A DNA stretch of 64,000 nucleotides from Paraspadella gotoi (GCA_051294375.1 CM119265.1:2146311-2210310); one strand, 5' to 3'. Shown: positions 12,446 through 25,536, counted from the first letter of the stretch. Numbers and translations: made by a program. The notes: generated from the letters alone by a model not told the origin.

Positions 12446-14341
12446 ACATGATTTTAGGGGTGAGCGCGAACGCAGACCCCACTATCACAAATTATCACAA
12501 ATTATTATCACAAATTATTATCACAAATTATGTTCCCAGTTTCACACATTTGGGGAAATCGCAAGAATCAGCCCAACCGAACCTCAGGTTAAAACTCTGC
12601 AGAAAAAAACGTGTGCTTGATAGCGTCCTAAATTATGCTAAAAAATGGCTAGATTATTTTTTACTATGCTAAATATTGTGACAAATTATCTTTTAGCTAA
12701 CTTAATGCAAAACTGTTACAAGAGTAAAGAGAAATGATTATTATTAGAGCCTATTAAAAATCATTTAGACAGATAAAAACAAAAAAAAACGAAAAAATGA
12801 GACTTTTTGTGAATTGCTTAAGCGACAAGCCATATAACCAGTAAAAGGTGTTTTGCAACAGTAATTTTCAAACAGACCAACCAACCAACTGACGCCCTAG
12901 TGTTTTGCACTTGTAAAGTTCCTTTAACATGCTATTACTAGTATTACAGAACTACACAAGCATCTCAGAGGAAAATCGGTATTAACCAAATACTTTGGCT
13001 TTATTGTATAAATGCTAGCAATCCGTTCCTGGTCTTAAACAACTGTAATAGGAATTAACATGATTTTTACAAAGAAATAAATAATAAAATAAGCAAATAG
13101 AATATTTAATACAGATTTATATTGCCAGAAGAAGTGTTTTTCATAGTCTGTCCAATGCTGTAGATCGAAAAACGTTACATTTTTTTTTCACAATTTGAAT
13201 ATGCCAGATTGTATGCTATATGCCACATCATTTTTTACTGGCTAAACGGTCTGAAATTATGCTAGATCTGGCACACAGTAGGCTAAGTTTTAACCAGAGA
13301 ACGGAAGTGCAATGAAGGGCCTCGCCCTGGGGGAACCTCCTTGCTGATAAAAGTATCCCCTAAGCCAGGTATTTTAAAAAAAAATTAATCAATATATATA
13401 TATAAATCAACAAAAGTAAGTCCAAGATTGTGAGCGAAATTATTTAATTCCTAAGCAGAACACAAAGAAGTCTGCTAGTTACCGCGTTTGTCAGTGTGTT
13501 ACGTTATGAACATGTTTTGGTTTACACTGATTAAACAATTTAAAATTTTGTATTTGCTTTAATACTAAACCTTAATTTTTATGGTTTATCTAAATTAAAA
13601 TATTATAAACCTTAATGTTTTTATTATATACTTCTGGCAGCTTTTTCTCTTTTTATGCAAATTAGTTTCCAGAAAGAGGCTTCTAAGGGAGAAACAAAAG
13701 ATTAGAGTTTAGATCAACTTCGGTATTTTTTTTTGGTTTTGTTTGAGGCAGGAGTTCACTGATTAACTTTTTGGTTGTACTTTTTATTTTTTATGTTTTC
13801 TAGAGTCACAACCATTTTAAGTGAATATTCAATTTTATTCATTCACGGAAAAGCAAAATTTAAATACAGAAAGAAAACCAAACGGGTAAAATTAAACAGA
13901 AACGGTCAAGAAAAATAGTAAAGTAAACAAAAACAGTAAAAGTAAATAAAAACAGTAAAACATATCAGAAACAGAAAAAGTCATCAGAAACAGGAAATGC
14001 AATTAAAAAGTAAGAAGTCGGAGAGAAATAGTAAAACTAAAGGTTTTTTTTTCAATTAAGAATTTTTTTCTCTTATTTTTCTCTTTTAAAAAAAATTGTT
14101 TAGCGAATTTGGTCAACTTTTGAAATTTAAAAACAAATTCTGTGTTTTAAATCAAGAAAAAAGAGTCTCCTGCCTTTTTAAGGTAAAAAAATTAAAAATA
14201 TTTAAAATTTGTATTCTCATCAACTACTCTAAATTAACTTTGACAGTAATTGATAAGTTTTGGGAATAGTTTTCATATTATCTAAGTATGACATATGATA
14301 TATTAGTTATAACAATAACTACTTCAAGCGACCTCTGATTT

Positions 14342-14387
<46 letters not shown>

Positions 14388-14604
14388 GCCAAATAAGATT
14401 AACTCGCATTAGTATCAAATTGAGCCGAGAGAGAAAAAAAAATATCCAGATTTGAGAATCAATTTCACCGATTAAATGTCTCACTCTCAATCAAAGTTCA
14501 TTAGTTCATAATCTAATTACGGCGGAGACCGCGGTGACGCATTCCGGTGGGTCGGTCGCGTTCGTTTACAGATGATCATCTGTTAATCGGGATCCAGTCT
14601 ACAG

Positions 14605-15827
14605 ATGGCGACTGAGGAAGAGACGACGAGGAAACCAGTTCCCGCCTGGAAACTGGGACCCGAAAAAGCGTTAAATAAGAAGCAGAAGAAAGATCTTAAG
14701 AGGGTTAGATGATGATGATGATGATGGTGATGCGTGATGATGATGATGTGATTGATGAGCATTATGATGATGATGACGGGATGAATTGATTATTGATGAT
14801 AATTGATGTTGATGATTATGATGACGTGATGATGATGATGATTATGATGACGATGATTATGATGATAACGATGATAATGATAATGATGGTGATGAAAATT
14901 ATCATGTAGAATTTTAAATCATGATAATGATAAAGATGACGATGATGATGATGATGATTATGGACAGTGACAAAATATTATAACGGTGTTTTCCTCGCGA
15001 CATTTCCAGTAAATCATCCAATCAATCATCTAATCAATCATCCAATCAATAATCCAATCAATCATTCGATCAATCTTCCAATCAATCATCCAATCAATCT
15101 TTCGATCAATAATCCAGTCAATCATCCAATCAATCATCCAATCAATCATCCACTCATTAATCCAATCAATCATTCAATCAATCACCCAATAAATCTTCTA
15201 TTCTCCCTCAGGCCTTCGATATGTTCGACACGGATGCGTCGGGCACGATTCCTAAACACAGGATGAACGTCGTTTTTAGGTTCGACAAAAGAGATGACAA
15301 AGGGGATGACAATAAATTTAAATCATGACCCAAAATTAGTATAATGACAAAGAATTCAAACAATGACAAAGAAAAAAATATATGACGAAAAATTAAAACA
15401 TTAAAAAAAAAAAAAAAAGAATTTCAACAAAAGATATAAAATTAAACCGATGGCAATGAATTGAAAGAATAACAAAGACAGACCGACAGACCGACCGAGT
15501 AATCGCGGCTCAACTTATAACGTTGAGACAAAATCATTATGAACGCAAAGTTTTGTCAGTGACAGATCTTGGACAAAGACCATGACAAAGTTTAGACAAC
15601 GACAAGGTGCTGGCAAGGGAGATGAGATACCAATCGATCGTTGTGTGACATAGACATAGTTGTGACAAAGCCCGATTCACAAGTCACATCAGCGACGACT
15701 GGCGAAAACAGAAACAATCGATTAAGTTGTGAATCGTAGGGAATAAACAACCGAGGATGTGATTCCTTCACTGACGGAAAGAGAGAGAACTGAACTCAAT
15801 TTCATATCTATTTTGCCATTTTGACAT

Positions 15828-15866
<39 letters not shown>

Positions 15867-16040
15867 ATACAACTTGTTTTATTTAAATTTGAATTCATTT
15901 TAAAAAAATATTTTTTGAGTTTTTTTTAGGTTTGTTGTTGTCGTCGTCGTCGTCGTTGTTGTTGTTATCCCTCTCATTCCCTTTTCCTCCAGAGCTCTTG
16001 GCTTCGATCTGAGTCAACTGGAGATCGACGAACTCATTAG
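14605..16040 (+). CDS. Centrin-like EF-hand protein, exons 1-3 (intact copy)
   Basis: Centrins are small calcium-binding proteins of centrioles and basal bodies. Exon 1 (14,605-14,703) starts with ATG and reads MATEEETTRKPVPAWKLG, then KKQKKDLKR, which aligns with the centrin lead-in to EF-hand 1. Exon 2 (15,212-15,279) gives AFDMFDTDASGTIPKHRM. Exon 3 (15,993-16,040) gives ALGFDLSQLEIDELI. Acceptors are CAG in all cases, and the exon 2/3 phase restores the conserved RALGF. The EF-1 loop is DTDASGTIPKHR, with Arg in place of the usual Glu at position 12. The exon 1 donor (GTTAGA) is weak. No exon 4 follows this copy: the sequence runs into a 25-N gap at 16,588. Exons 4-6 are found only after the second copy. 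Whether the ATG is the true start is uncertain, because CAG just before it could be a splice acceptor. Joining exon 3 to exon 4 is one base out of frame as assembled. Confidence 0.85.
14708..14962 (+). repeat. (GAT)n-rich array in centrin intron 1
   Basis: GAT/GAC/ATT trinucleotide repeats start right after the exon 1 donor. The second copy of the intron (19,945-20,280) has a longer and differently arranged array. Length variation here is what one would expect of two alleles. Confidence 0.85.
15010..15200 (+). repeat. (AATC)n-derived array before centrin exon 2
   Basis: Units of the type AATCAATCATCC fill the end of intron 1, up to about 12 bases before the acceptor. They recur at 20,325-20,510. 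Confidence 0.85.
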
Positions 16041-16587
16041 GTGAGTGAGCGCATTAGTGTGTGACCGAGAGGTGAGTGATTGCATCGTGTGCGATCAACA
16101 TGTTTGGTGATTGCATTGTTGTGATTGGTTAAGGGATTGAAAAGCGATTAAAAGGGAGTGATAGCACAGAGAGATTTAGTGATCACATTGTGTGCCTTCA
16201 CGGGGGTGAGTGATCGTATTGCTTGTGATTAAAAGGATGAATGATTTCGTAATGGGCGATTAAAAGGTAGTGATCAGCTAGTTGAGTGATTTTAACTCGG
16301 ACAATAGATTGGTTGGGAGAGTGATTGCATTTAGAGGACGAGTGATCGCATCACAGGCGTTGAAACGGGAGTGATCGCATCGCCCATGAGATGGAGGGTG
16401 AGCGATTGCATTGCCCGCAATAGAGAAGGGAATTGATTGCATAAACCCGCTGCTTATTCTAAGATCAATGACTGCTTCATAGTCTATGACTGCATCGAAA
16501 AATCTCGATTTCCGACCGAAAAAAATTATCAACGACGTAATTCGATTAGACTGGGGGAAAAATGTTCGAACTTTGCCAATAAGTCAC
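15900..16587. repeat. Duplicated block C, copy 1 (centrin exon 3 and intron 3)
   Basis: Matches 24,745-25,455. In this copy it directly follows block B; in the other copy 3.5 kb of extra sequence intervenes. From 16,041 to about 16,430 the intron is a degenerate roughly 32-bp repeat with the recurring phrase GTGAGTGATTGCAT, so intron 3 opens with repeated donor-like GTGAGT motifs. Confidence 0.8.
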
Positions 16588-16612
16588 NNNNNNNNNNNNN
16601 NNNNNNNNNNNN
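16588..16612. other. 25-N assembly gap at a probable misjoin
   Basis: Left of the gap is centrin intron 3. Right of it, after a short CT tract, the sequence restarts with block A/B material found upstream of exon 1. Since both sides of the break are CT-rich in the other copies, joining two haplotype contigs through this tract is the simplest explanation. Confidence 0.65.
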
Positions 16613-16650
<38 letters not shown>

Positions 16651-17530
16651 ATCTCTCTCTCTTGCATCTTCTCTCTCTCTCCTTCTCTCTCAAACATCGG
16701 CATGAATGACAATATGAAAGAAATGATTGAAATAAATGAATGAAATAGATATGAATTTCCGGGAATAAGTAACAAAAAGAAGAGTAGAGGGATAGATAAG
16801 AAAGGGAGAAGGCAGAAGTGGGAAGGTAGACGAAGGGGAAGGAAGGATAAGGAAAAGGGGCTGGAGATAGGGAAAAGGAGAGCCAAAAGGAATGAGGAGA
16901 GATAGAATCGGATAAGAAAAGAGAGGAAAGAGGAAGAAAGGAAGAACGGGAAGAGGAGAGGAAGAGGAATTGAGAGGAGGAGACGAAGACGGAAGAGAGG
17001 AGGAGGAGGGGGAGGGGAGGAGGAAAAGAGGAAGAGGAGGAAGAGTGGAAGGAGGAAAGAGGAAGAGGCGGTGAGAGAGATGAAGGAAGCAAGAGAAGAG
17101 GAGGAAGGAACGAAGGAAAAAATATAGCTTTAATTTAATAAATTGTAATTAAAAAAAAAAAGAATAGATATAATGATATTTTTTAAAGGAAAATATTACA
17201 TTTGGTTGTATAGAAATCTAAATTATGTGACCAAGATTTCGGGTTTATTACTCAAATATCATTTTTGTTATGTTTAACAATTGGTTTCGTCTTCGCGTCG
17301 TCTCATAATCGTCGTACTTTGTCGTTTCCGTGTTCATTCAAGTCCAAAGACTTGTTTCATCTGTCATCATCACTGTCATCTATCATCGAGTCTTCATTTT
17401 TCAGTCGTCGTCTTCGTCTTCGTCGAAGAGCAAAAAAGAGAAGGAGAACGATTTCGAACGGAGACATAGTCGATTCGAAAACAGAGACAGAAGTGAATGA
17501 AAGTTTGTCGAAGTTGAAAAATGGAAGAAG

Positions 17531-17573
<43 letters not shown>

Positions 17574-19541
17574 AGAGAGAAAGACGAGAAGAGAGAGATG
17601 AGAGAGGAGGAGAGCAGAGAGAGAAACACATAGATTTTTAGGGAGTGAGCGCGAACGCAGACCCCACTATCACAAATTATCACAAATTATTATCACAAAT
17701 TATTATCACAAAATTATGTTCCCAGTTTCACACATTTGGGAAATCGCAAGAATCAGCCAACCAGAAGCCTAGGTTAAACTATGCAGAAAAAAACGTGTGC
17801 TTGATAGCGTCCTAAATTATGCTAAAAAAATGGCTAGAATTATTTTTTACTATGCTAAATATTTGACCAAAATTATCTTTTAGCTAACTTAATGCAAAAC
17901 TGTTACAAGAGTAAAGAGAAATTGATTATTATTAGAGCCTATAAAAATCATTTAGAAGATAAAAACAAAAAAGAAACGAAAAAAATCAGACTTTTTGTGA
18001 AATTGCTTAAGCGACAAGCCATAATAACCAGTAAAAAGGTGTTTTGCAGAAGTAATTTTCAAACAGACCAACCAACCAACTGACCCCTAGTGTTTTGGCA
18101 CTGTAAAGTTCCTTTAACATGCTATTACTAGATATTACAGAACTACACAAGCATCTCCAGAGGAAAATCGGTATTAACCAAATACTTTGGCTTTATTGTA
18201 TAAATGCCTAGCAATGCCGTTCCGGTCTTAAACAACTATAATAGGAATTAACATGATTTTTACCAAAAGAAATAAATAATAAATAAGCAAATAGAATATT
18301 TAATACAGATTTAATATTGCCAGAAGAAGTGTTTTTCATAGTCTGTCCAATGCTGTAGATCGAAAAACGTTACATTTTTTTTTTCACAATTTGAATATGC
18401 CAGATTGTATGCCTATATGCCACATCATTTTTTACTGGCTAAACGGTCTGAAATTATGCTAGATCTGGCACACAGTAGGCTAAGTTTAACCAGAGAACGG
18501 AAGTGCAATGAAGGGCCTCGCCCTGGGGGAACCTCCTTGCTGATAAAAGTATCCCCTAAAGCCAGGATTTTTAAAAAAAAAATTAATCAATATATATATA
18601 TAAATCAACAAAAGTATGTCCAAGATTGTGAGCGAAATTATTTAATTCCTAAGCAGAACACAGAAGTCTGCTAGTTACCGCGTTTGTCAGTGTGTTACGT
18701 TATGAACATGTTTTGGTTTACACTGATTAAACAATTTAAAATTTTGTATTTGCTTTAATACTAAACCTTAATTTTATGGTTTATCTAAATTAAAATATTA
18801 TAAACCTTAAGGTTTTTTATTATATACTTCTGGCAGCTTTTTCTCTTTTATGCAAATTAGTTTCCAGAAAGAGGCTTCTAAGAGAGAAACAAAGATTAGA
18901 GTTTAGATTCAACTTCGGTATATTTTTTTTGTTTTGTTTGAGGCAGGAGTTCACTGATTAACTTTTTGGTTGTACTTTTTATTTTATTATGTTTCTAGAG
19001 TCACAACCATTTTAAGTGAATATTCAATTTTATTCATTCACGGAAAAAGCAAAATTTAAATACAGAAAGAAACAAAACGGGTAAAATTAAACAGAAACGG
19101 TCAAGAAAAATAGTAAAGTAAACAAAAACAGTAAAAGTAAATAAAAACAGTAAAACATATCAGAAACAGAAAAAAAGTCATCAGAAACAGGAAATGCAAT
19201 TAAAAAGTAAGAAGTCGGAGAGAAATAGTAAAACTAAAGGTTTTTTTTTTCAATTAGAATTTTTTTTCTTATTTTTCTCTTTTAAAAAAAAATGTTTTAG
19301 CGAATTTGGTCAACTTTTTGAAATTTAAAAACAAATTCTGTGTTTTAAAATCAAGAAAAAAGAGTCTCCTGCCTTTTTAAGGTAAAAAAATTAAAAATAT
19401 TTAAAAAATTTGTATTGTCATCAACTACTCTAATTAACTTTGACAGTAATTGATAAGTTTTGGGAATAGTTTCATATTATCTAAGTATGACATATGATAT
19501 ATTATTTATAACAATAACTACTTCAAGCGACTCTGATTTGA

Positions 19542-19624
<83 letters not shown>

Positions 19625-19945
19625 GCCAAATAAGATTAACTCGCATTAGTATCAAATTTGAGCCGAGAGAGAGAAAAAAAAATATCCAGATTTGAGAATC
19701 AATTTCACCGATTAAATGTCTCACTCTCAATCAAAGTTCATAGTTCATAATCTAATTACGGCGGAGACCGCGGTGACGCATTCCGGTGGGTCGGTTCGCG
19801 TTCGTTTACAATGATCATCTTGTAATCGGATCCATCTACAGATGGCGACTGAGGAAGAGACGACGAGGAAACCAGTTCCCGCCTGGAAACTGGGACCCGA
19901 AAAAGCGTTTAAATAAGAAGCAGAAGAAAGATCTTAAGAGGGTTA

Positions 19946-19985
<40 letters not shown>

Positions 19986-20066
19986 ATGATGATGATGACG
20001 GATATGATATGATGATAATGATGATGATGATTATGATGACGTGATGATGATGATGTTTATGATGAC

Positions 20067-20098
<32 letters not shown>

Positions 20099-21174
20099 CG
20101 ATGATTATGATGACGTGATGATGATGATTATGATGGTGATGATGATTATGATAATGATGGTGATAACGATGATGATTATGATAACGATGATAATGATAAT
20201 GATGGTGATGAAAATTATCATGTAGAATTTTAAATCATGATAATGATAAGATGACGATGCTATGATGATGATGATTATGGACAGTGACAAAATATTATAA
20301 CGGTGTTTTCCTCGCGACATTTCCAGTAAATCATCCATCAATCATCTAATCAATCATCCAATCAATAATCAATCAATCATTCGATCAATCTTCCAATCAA
20401 TCATCCAATCAATCTTTCGATCAATAATCCAGTCAATCATCCAATCAATCATCCAATCAATCATCACTCATTAATCCAATCAATCATTCAATCAATCACC
20501 AATAAATCTTCTATTCTCCCTCAGGCCTTCGATATGTTCGACACGGATGCGTCGGGCACGATTCCTAAACACAGATGAACGTCGTTTTTAGGTTCGACAA
20601 AAGAGATGACAAAGGGGATGACAATAAATTTAAATCATGACCCAAAATTAGTATAATGACAAAGAATTCAACAATGACAAAGAAAAAAATATATGAGGAA
20701 AAATTAAACATTAAAAAAAAAAAAAAAAAGAATTTCAACAAAAGATATAAATGTAAACCGATGCAATGAATTGAAAGAATAAACAAAGACAGACCGACAG
20801 CGGACGAGAGTAATCGCGGCTCAACTTATAACGTTGACAAACATTCATGAACGCAAAGTTTTGTCCAGTGCAGATCTGGACAGGAAGACCATGACAAGTT
20901 TAGACAACGACAAGTGCTGGCAAGGAGATGAGATACCAATCGATCGTTGGTGTGACATAGACATAGTTGTGGACAAGCCCGATTCACAAGTCACATCAGC
21001 GACGACTGCGAAAAACAGAAACAATGATTAAGTTGTGAATCGTAGGGAATAAACAACCGAGGATGTGATTCCTTCACTGGACGAAAGAAGAGAAAGAACT
21101 GAACTCAATTTCAATCTATTTGCCATTTGACATGACGAAGGGAAGAGAGAGAGAGACGAGAGAGAGAGAGAAGA

Positions 21175-21205
<31 letters not shown>

Positions 21206-21235
21206 CAACTTGTTATTTTTAAATTTGAATCATTT
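16613..21235. repeat. Duplicated block B, copy 2
   Basis: Second version of 11,690-15,895, beginning with a short remnant of block A. It carries many single-base indels relative to copy 1. From about 18,000 to 19,840 it holds only the AT-rich upstream sequence and a CT tract (19,541-19,620). Confidence 0.85.
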
Positions 21236-21639
21236 TAACAAGTTTGAGCAAACAATGTCGGATCTGCCTACGATAATTATTAATTAATTAATTAATCGGA
21301 TTAATTAATTAATTAATTAATTTAATATGATAATTAATTTTAAATTTAAAAATTCAACTTATCACATCGATGTCCTTAAAATTGGGTTAGGCAGTTTATA
21401 AAATATGTTTGTTTGCATTTTATCAACAAACAATATCCTTTATTTTATTTTTGTCTCCTGTCTCTACTCACTCTCACTCTCTCTCTCTCTCTCTCTTTTT
21501 ATGCAAATTGGACGATTTTTATGCTTTAAGATTTTTTAACTTGCATCATTTTTCACATTAATTAATTAATTAACTAATTAATTAATTAAAACATTTATTA
21601 GTAATCATTAATATTAAAGATTCAAGTATATGTGACTTA

Positions 21640-22555
21640 TGTTTTTCCATCTAACTCATTTCACTGGCACAATTCCGTCAAAACTTTATATAAAATTTTT
21701 ATATATATTAAAATATTTTAAAAGCTTCATGCAATCCCAATGAACTAAATCAAAAAAGTTACATTGAAAATCGATTAGTAGTAAAAGGAAAAAAAAAATT
21801 TTAAAGAAACTAGGAGTTTAGAAAAAGTGTCAATTTTGGCCGCCTTACTAGATATTAGGGCCGGAACAGGTTGAAACTTGAAGTTCTCTCAAAATGGTTA
21901 ATGGTTAATGTTAAGCGACTATTAAATAATATGAAAATGAAAATAATTTTTAAAATTTTGCTATCAATTTTTTTATAGATTCTGGATAGAGCTTTAAAAG
22001 TTAGGTTATTAATACAACTTTTTTTTTTTGGTTTTATTAAAAAAAATAAAATTCCGCCAATAAATGATGATGATGATAATTTTTTAAGGTTTTTTCTAGT
22101 TTTTAACCAATTTATTGTCAAATTGAAAAAAATTATAGTACAACTTTCATTTAACTTCTTAAGCTCTACAAGAACCCTGTTAAATATTTCCGTTTTCAAG
22201 TTCCCAAAATCGTTGCTCTTTTGCTAAAACGTTTACTATATATCTAAGTGAAGAAACTTACCTTGTGAAGAGAAAGTAAGAATTATATTAGTAGTTCTCA
22301 AGCTTTACGAGCGTAAGCAGGTTTGTTTAATGTTCTTTACTTGATTTAATTTATATTAAGGTTTTTTATTAATTCTTTTATATTATCTTTTTATAGTCCA
22401 GCGTTCAATGCCGTTCCATGCGTTTCTATGTCGTTTCAATGCCGTTCAATTGCCTTTCAATGCGTTCAATGCGTTTGTATCTCAATTGCTTCTACATTGT
22501 TGATAACAATGTAAATTACTTCGACATTATTTCGACTCTCCTCTTTTTCTTTCTT

Positions 22556-22606
<51 letters not shown>

Positions 22607-22744
22607 CTCTATCTCTCTCTCTCTCTCTCTTTGCAATTGCAACGATCCTTTATGCTCATTTTTTCTGCTCTCTCTCTCTCTTGCAATTGCGACGATCTAT
22701 GCTCATTTTTCTGCTCTCTTTCTCTCTCTCTCTCTCTCTCTCCT

Positions 22745-22799
<55 letters not shown>

Positions 22800-24560
22800 T
22801 AATAAAGATTCAAGTTAAAGTAACTTATGTTTTTTCCATTTTAAATCATTTCCACTGGCACAATTCCATCAAAACTTATATCTAGCTTCTTCAAACACTT
22901 TCCTACCCGCTCACAAAATTTCATCTCAATCTATTCAGGTTAAAATAAGTAAAAAGATTCGTAATGTGACTCATATTTTTTTCATTTAAACTCATTTCAC
23001 TCGTACGTTTCCACCGAAACTTTATATCAAGCATCGTTACACATTTTTCTACCCACACAAAAAATTTGAAACTCAATCTATCCATCCAATTATGATTAAT
23101 TAGAGTACTTATTGGTTAAAATAATTAAAAATATTTTAGTAAATGCGACTTATGTTTTTTCCTCTATAAACTCACACGATCCGTCGAAACTTTATATCCA
23201 GTTTATCACACACTTCCTACCCACACACAATTTCTTTCCAATCCAACCAGCCAATCACGAGTTATTGGAGCTTTTTGCATAAGGTGGACGGATGGACGGA
23301 TTGATTGACTGATTAATTAATTATTGATTAATTAATTAACTAATTGATAAATTAATTTGATTTATTTGATTTATTATTACATCCTGCATATACATTTAAT
23401 ATAAAAGGAAAAAGAATCATAATCAATTATTTGAAACAGGTTTTTTGTTTTTTTCCAATTTAAACTCATTCCACTCAAAAGATTCCATCGAAACTTGGTT
23501 TCTGTTCAATCACACACTTTTCTACTCACATACAAAATTCCAGGTCAATCGATAATTAAGTGGTAATAAGCTAACTTGTTCAACTTGCATAATTTAATCA
23601 ACTTGCATAATTGGTCAACTGACATAATTTGGTTAACTGACATAATTTGGTCAACTGACATAATTTGGTCCAACTGACATAATTTGGTCAACTGACATAA
23701 TTTGGTCAACTGACATAATTTGATCAATTAAGATAATTTGGTCAACCGGCATAATTTGGTCAACTGGCATAATTTTATCAACTTGCCTAATTTGGTCAAC
23801 TAGCATAATTTGGTCACTGGCATATTTGGTCAACTGGCATGATTTGGTCAACAGGCATGATTTGGTCAACAGGCATAATTTGGTCAACTTGCAGAACTGA
23901 TCAACTGGTCAACTGGCATAATTGGTGAACTTTAAGAATTTGGTCAACTGGCATATTTTTGTCATTGCATAATTTGGTCAATCAATCAATCAATCAATCA
24001 ATCAGAGAAAGAGAGAGAGAGAAACTTTAAAATTCAAATAAATGTGTCTTTGGTTTTCTAATTTGAACTCTTTTCCACTCCTACGATTCCATCAAAAATT
24101 TATATCCAGCTTTATCACATACTTCCTACCCACACACAAATTCAATTTCGATTTATCTATCCAATTTTTAATAAAACATTATAATTATGAGTAAATTTAA
24201 GTAAAAATACTTTAAGTAAATATGACTTTTGTTTTTTCCATTTTAACTCATTTCCACTCGCACGATTCCATCGAAACTTTATATCCAGCTCAATCTCACA
24301 CGTCCCTACCATCATACAAAATTTCAAGTCAATTGCCCTATCCACTCATGAGCAATTGGCGTTCAAATAGTGAAATATATTTTTTTTGTTTTTTCATTGT
24401 AAACCAATTTCCACCGCACGATTCCCTTAAAAACTTCATATCCATCTCAATCACACTGTTTCCTACCCACCACACAAAATTTCATACAATCCATAACCAT
24501 CAATCACGAGTAATTGGAGTTTTTGCTAAGGTGGGACGGACGGACGGACGGACGGACGGA
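21640..24560 (+). repeat. Tandem dispersed-repeat units, CATTTCCACTCGCACGATTC type
   Basis: A phrase close to ACTCATTTCCACTCGCACGA, continuing into TTCCATCGAAACTTTATATC and then CACACTTCCTACCCACAC, recurs near 21,650, 22,840, 22,990, 23,165, 23,460, 24,065, 24,245 and 24,405. It also recurs near 54,940, 55,580 and 55,745. Spacing varies from about 150 to 1,200 bp. The family ends in a (GGAC)n tract at both loci. Confidence 0.75.
23565..23965. repeat. Minisatellite, unit about 17-18 bp CATAATTTGGTCAACTGG
   Basis: More than twenty tandem units, varying at ACTGA/ACTGG and TGCAT. A minus-strand open frame of repeated Thr-Lys-Leu-Cys residues is just its translation. Confidence 0.9.
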
Positions 24561-24600
24561 CGGACGGACGGAACGGACAGACAGACGGACGGACGGACAT
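24536..24600 (+). repeat. (GGAC)n tract at the end of the dispersed repeat
   Basis: Perfect GGAC tetramers, then GGACAGAC variants. The following 140 bp (TTTATCATAATTCGATGTTC and beyond) is repeated at 56,020-56,110 after the second (GGAC)n tract, so the tract is an internal part of one repeat family. Confidence 0.85.
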
Positions 24601-25454
24601 CGTTTTTTTTGCATTAATTTATCATAATTCGATGTTCTGACATGATATAAGTGTGTGCCCGACAATATTTGAGGGGCGGACCGACGCGACCGAAAAAAGT
24701 GAGTTATAGAGTCGGATCTGGCCTGATAAGCAGAATCCGACAAAAATATTTTTTGAGTTTTTTAGGTTGTTAGTGTCGTCGTCCGTCGCGTTTTGTTGTT
24801 ATCCCTTCTTCATACCCTTTTCCTCCAGAGCTCTTTGGCTTGATCTGATGTCAACTGGAGCATCGACGAACTCATAGACGTGAGTGAGCGCATAGTGTGT
24901 GACGACGAGTTTTGATTGATTGCATCGTGTGCGATCAACAGTGTTTGGTGATTAGCATTTGCTGGATTGTTAAGCGATTGAAAAAGCGATTAAAAGGGAG
25001 TGATAGCACAGAGAGATTTTGTGATCACATTATGTGTTGCCTTTCACGGGGGTGAGTGATTCGTATTGCCTTGTGATTAAAAGGATTGAATGAATTTCGT
25101 AAGCGCGGATTAAAAGGTATTTGATCAGCGAGTTCGAGCTGATTAACTCGCGACAATAGCATTGCGTTGTTTTTTAGAGTGATTGCATTTAGAGGACGGA
25201 GTGATCGCCATCACAGGGCGTTTTGAAACGGGAGTGATCGCCATCGCCCATGAGATGGAGGGTGAGCGATGCATTGCCCGCAATAGAGAAGAGGGATGAT
25301 TGCATTAAACCCGCTGCTTATTTCTAAGATCAATACTGCTTCATAGTCTATGACTGCATCAAAAATCTCGATTTCCGACCGAAAAAAACTTTATCAACGA
25401 TCGTTAATTCGATTAGACTTGGGGAAAAATTGTTTTCGAACTTTGCAATAAGTC

Positions 25455-25455
25455 A

Positions 25456-25492
<37 letters not shown>

Positions 25493-25500
25493 ACTCTCTC

Positions 25501-25531
<31 letters not shown>

Positions 25532-25533
25532 CC
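25455..25533 (+). repeat. (CT)n tract forming the polypyrimidine tract of centrin exon 4
   Basis: An interrupted CT microsatellite runs to within a few bases of the exon 4 acceptor (CCAAG). It probably serves as the polypyrimidine tract. Confidence 0.7.
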
Positions 25534-25536
25534 AAG

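Larger units (their letters stand above)
11690..15895. repeat. Duplicated block B, copy 1 (centrin 5' region)
   Basis: Matches 16,690-21,235 along its whole length. The two differ mainly by single-base insertions and deletions, especially in homopolymers. It contains centrin exons 1 and 2 and about 2.8 kb upstream. The upstream part holds AT-rich sequence, a (GA)n tract at about 12,378-12,443, an ATCACAAATT repeat at about 12,483-12,530 and a small GC-rich island near 13,320-13,370. I see no other gene in it. Confidence 0.85.
21236..24742. mobile_element. 3.5-kb segment present in only one copy of centrin intron 2
   Basis: Copy 1 runs straight from block B to block C. Copy 2 has this extra segment at the same point. 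Near its ends are GTCGGATCTG (about 21,257) and GTCGGATCTG (about 24,713), in the same orientation. Inside are TTAATTAA runs, part of the GGAACAGGTTGAAAC family (21,735-22,200), CT tracts (22,555-22,796), tandem 150-400 bp units, a 17-bp minisatellite and a terminal (GGAC)n tract. No transposase-like frame is visible, so it is non-autonomous or a nested repeat cluster. Confidence 0.5.
19842..24879 (+). pseudogene. Centrin-like exons 1-3, second copy, frame-broken as assembled
   Basis: Exon 1 (19,842-19,941) has one extra T, so the frame runs from GCG into TTT AAA TAA. Exon 2 (20,525-20,591) lacks one G in AAACACAGG. Exon 3 (24,829-24,879) has several indels. Exon borders and intron positions match the intact copy. 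An uncorrected second haplotype, or a true decayed duplicate, could produce this. I favour uncorrected sequence, because the introns show the same type of indel. This copy is the one physically continuous with exons 4-6, so the real gene probably combines its position with the sequence of the first copy. Confidence 0.75.

Noticed and set aside
23545-23965. CRISPR-like regular repeats
   Set aside because: There are no unique spacers between the 17-bp units and the sequence is eukaryotic. It is a simple minisatellite.
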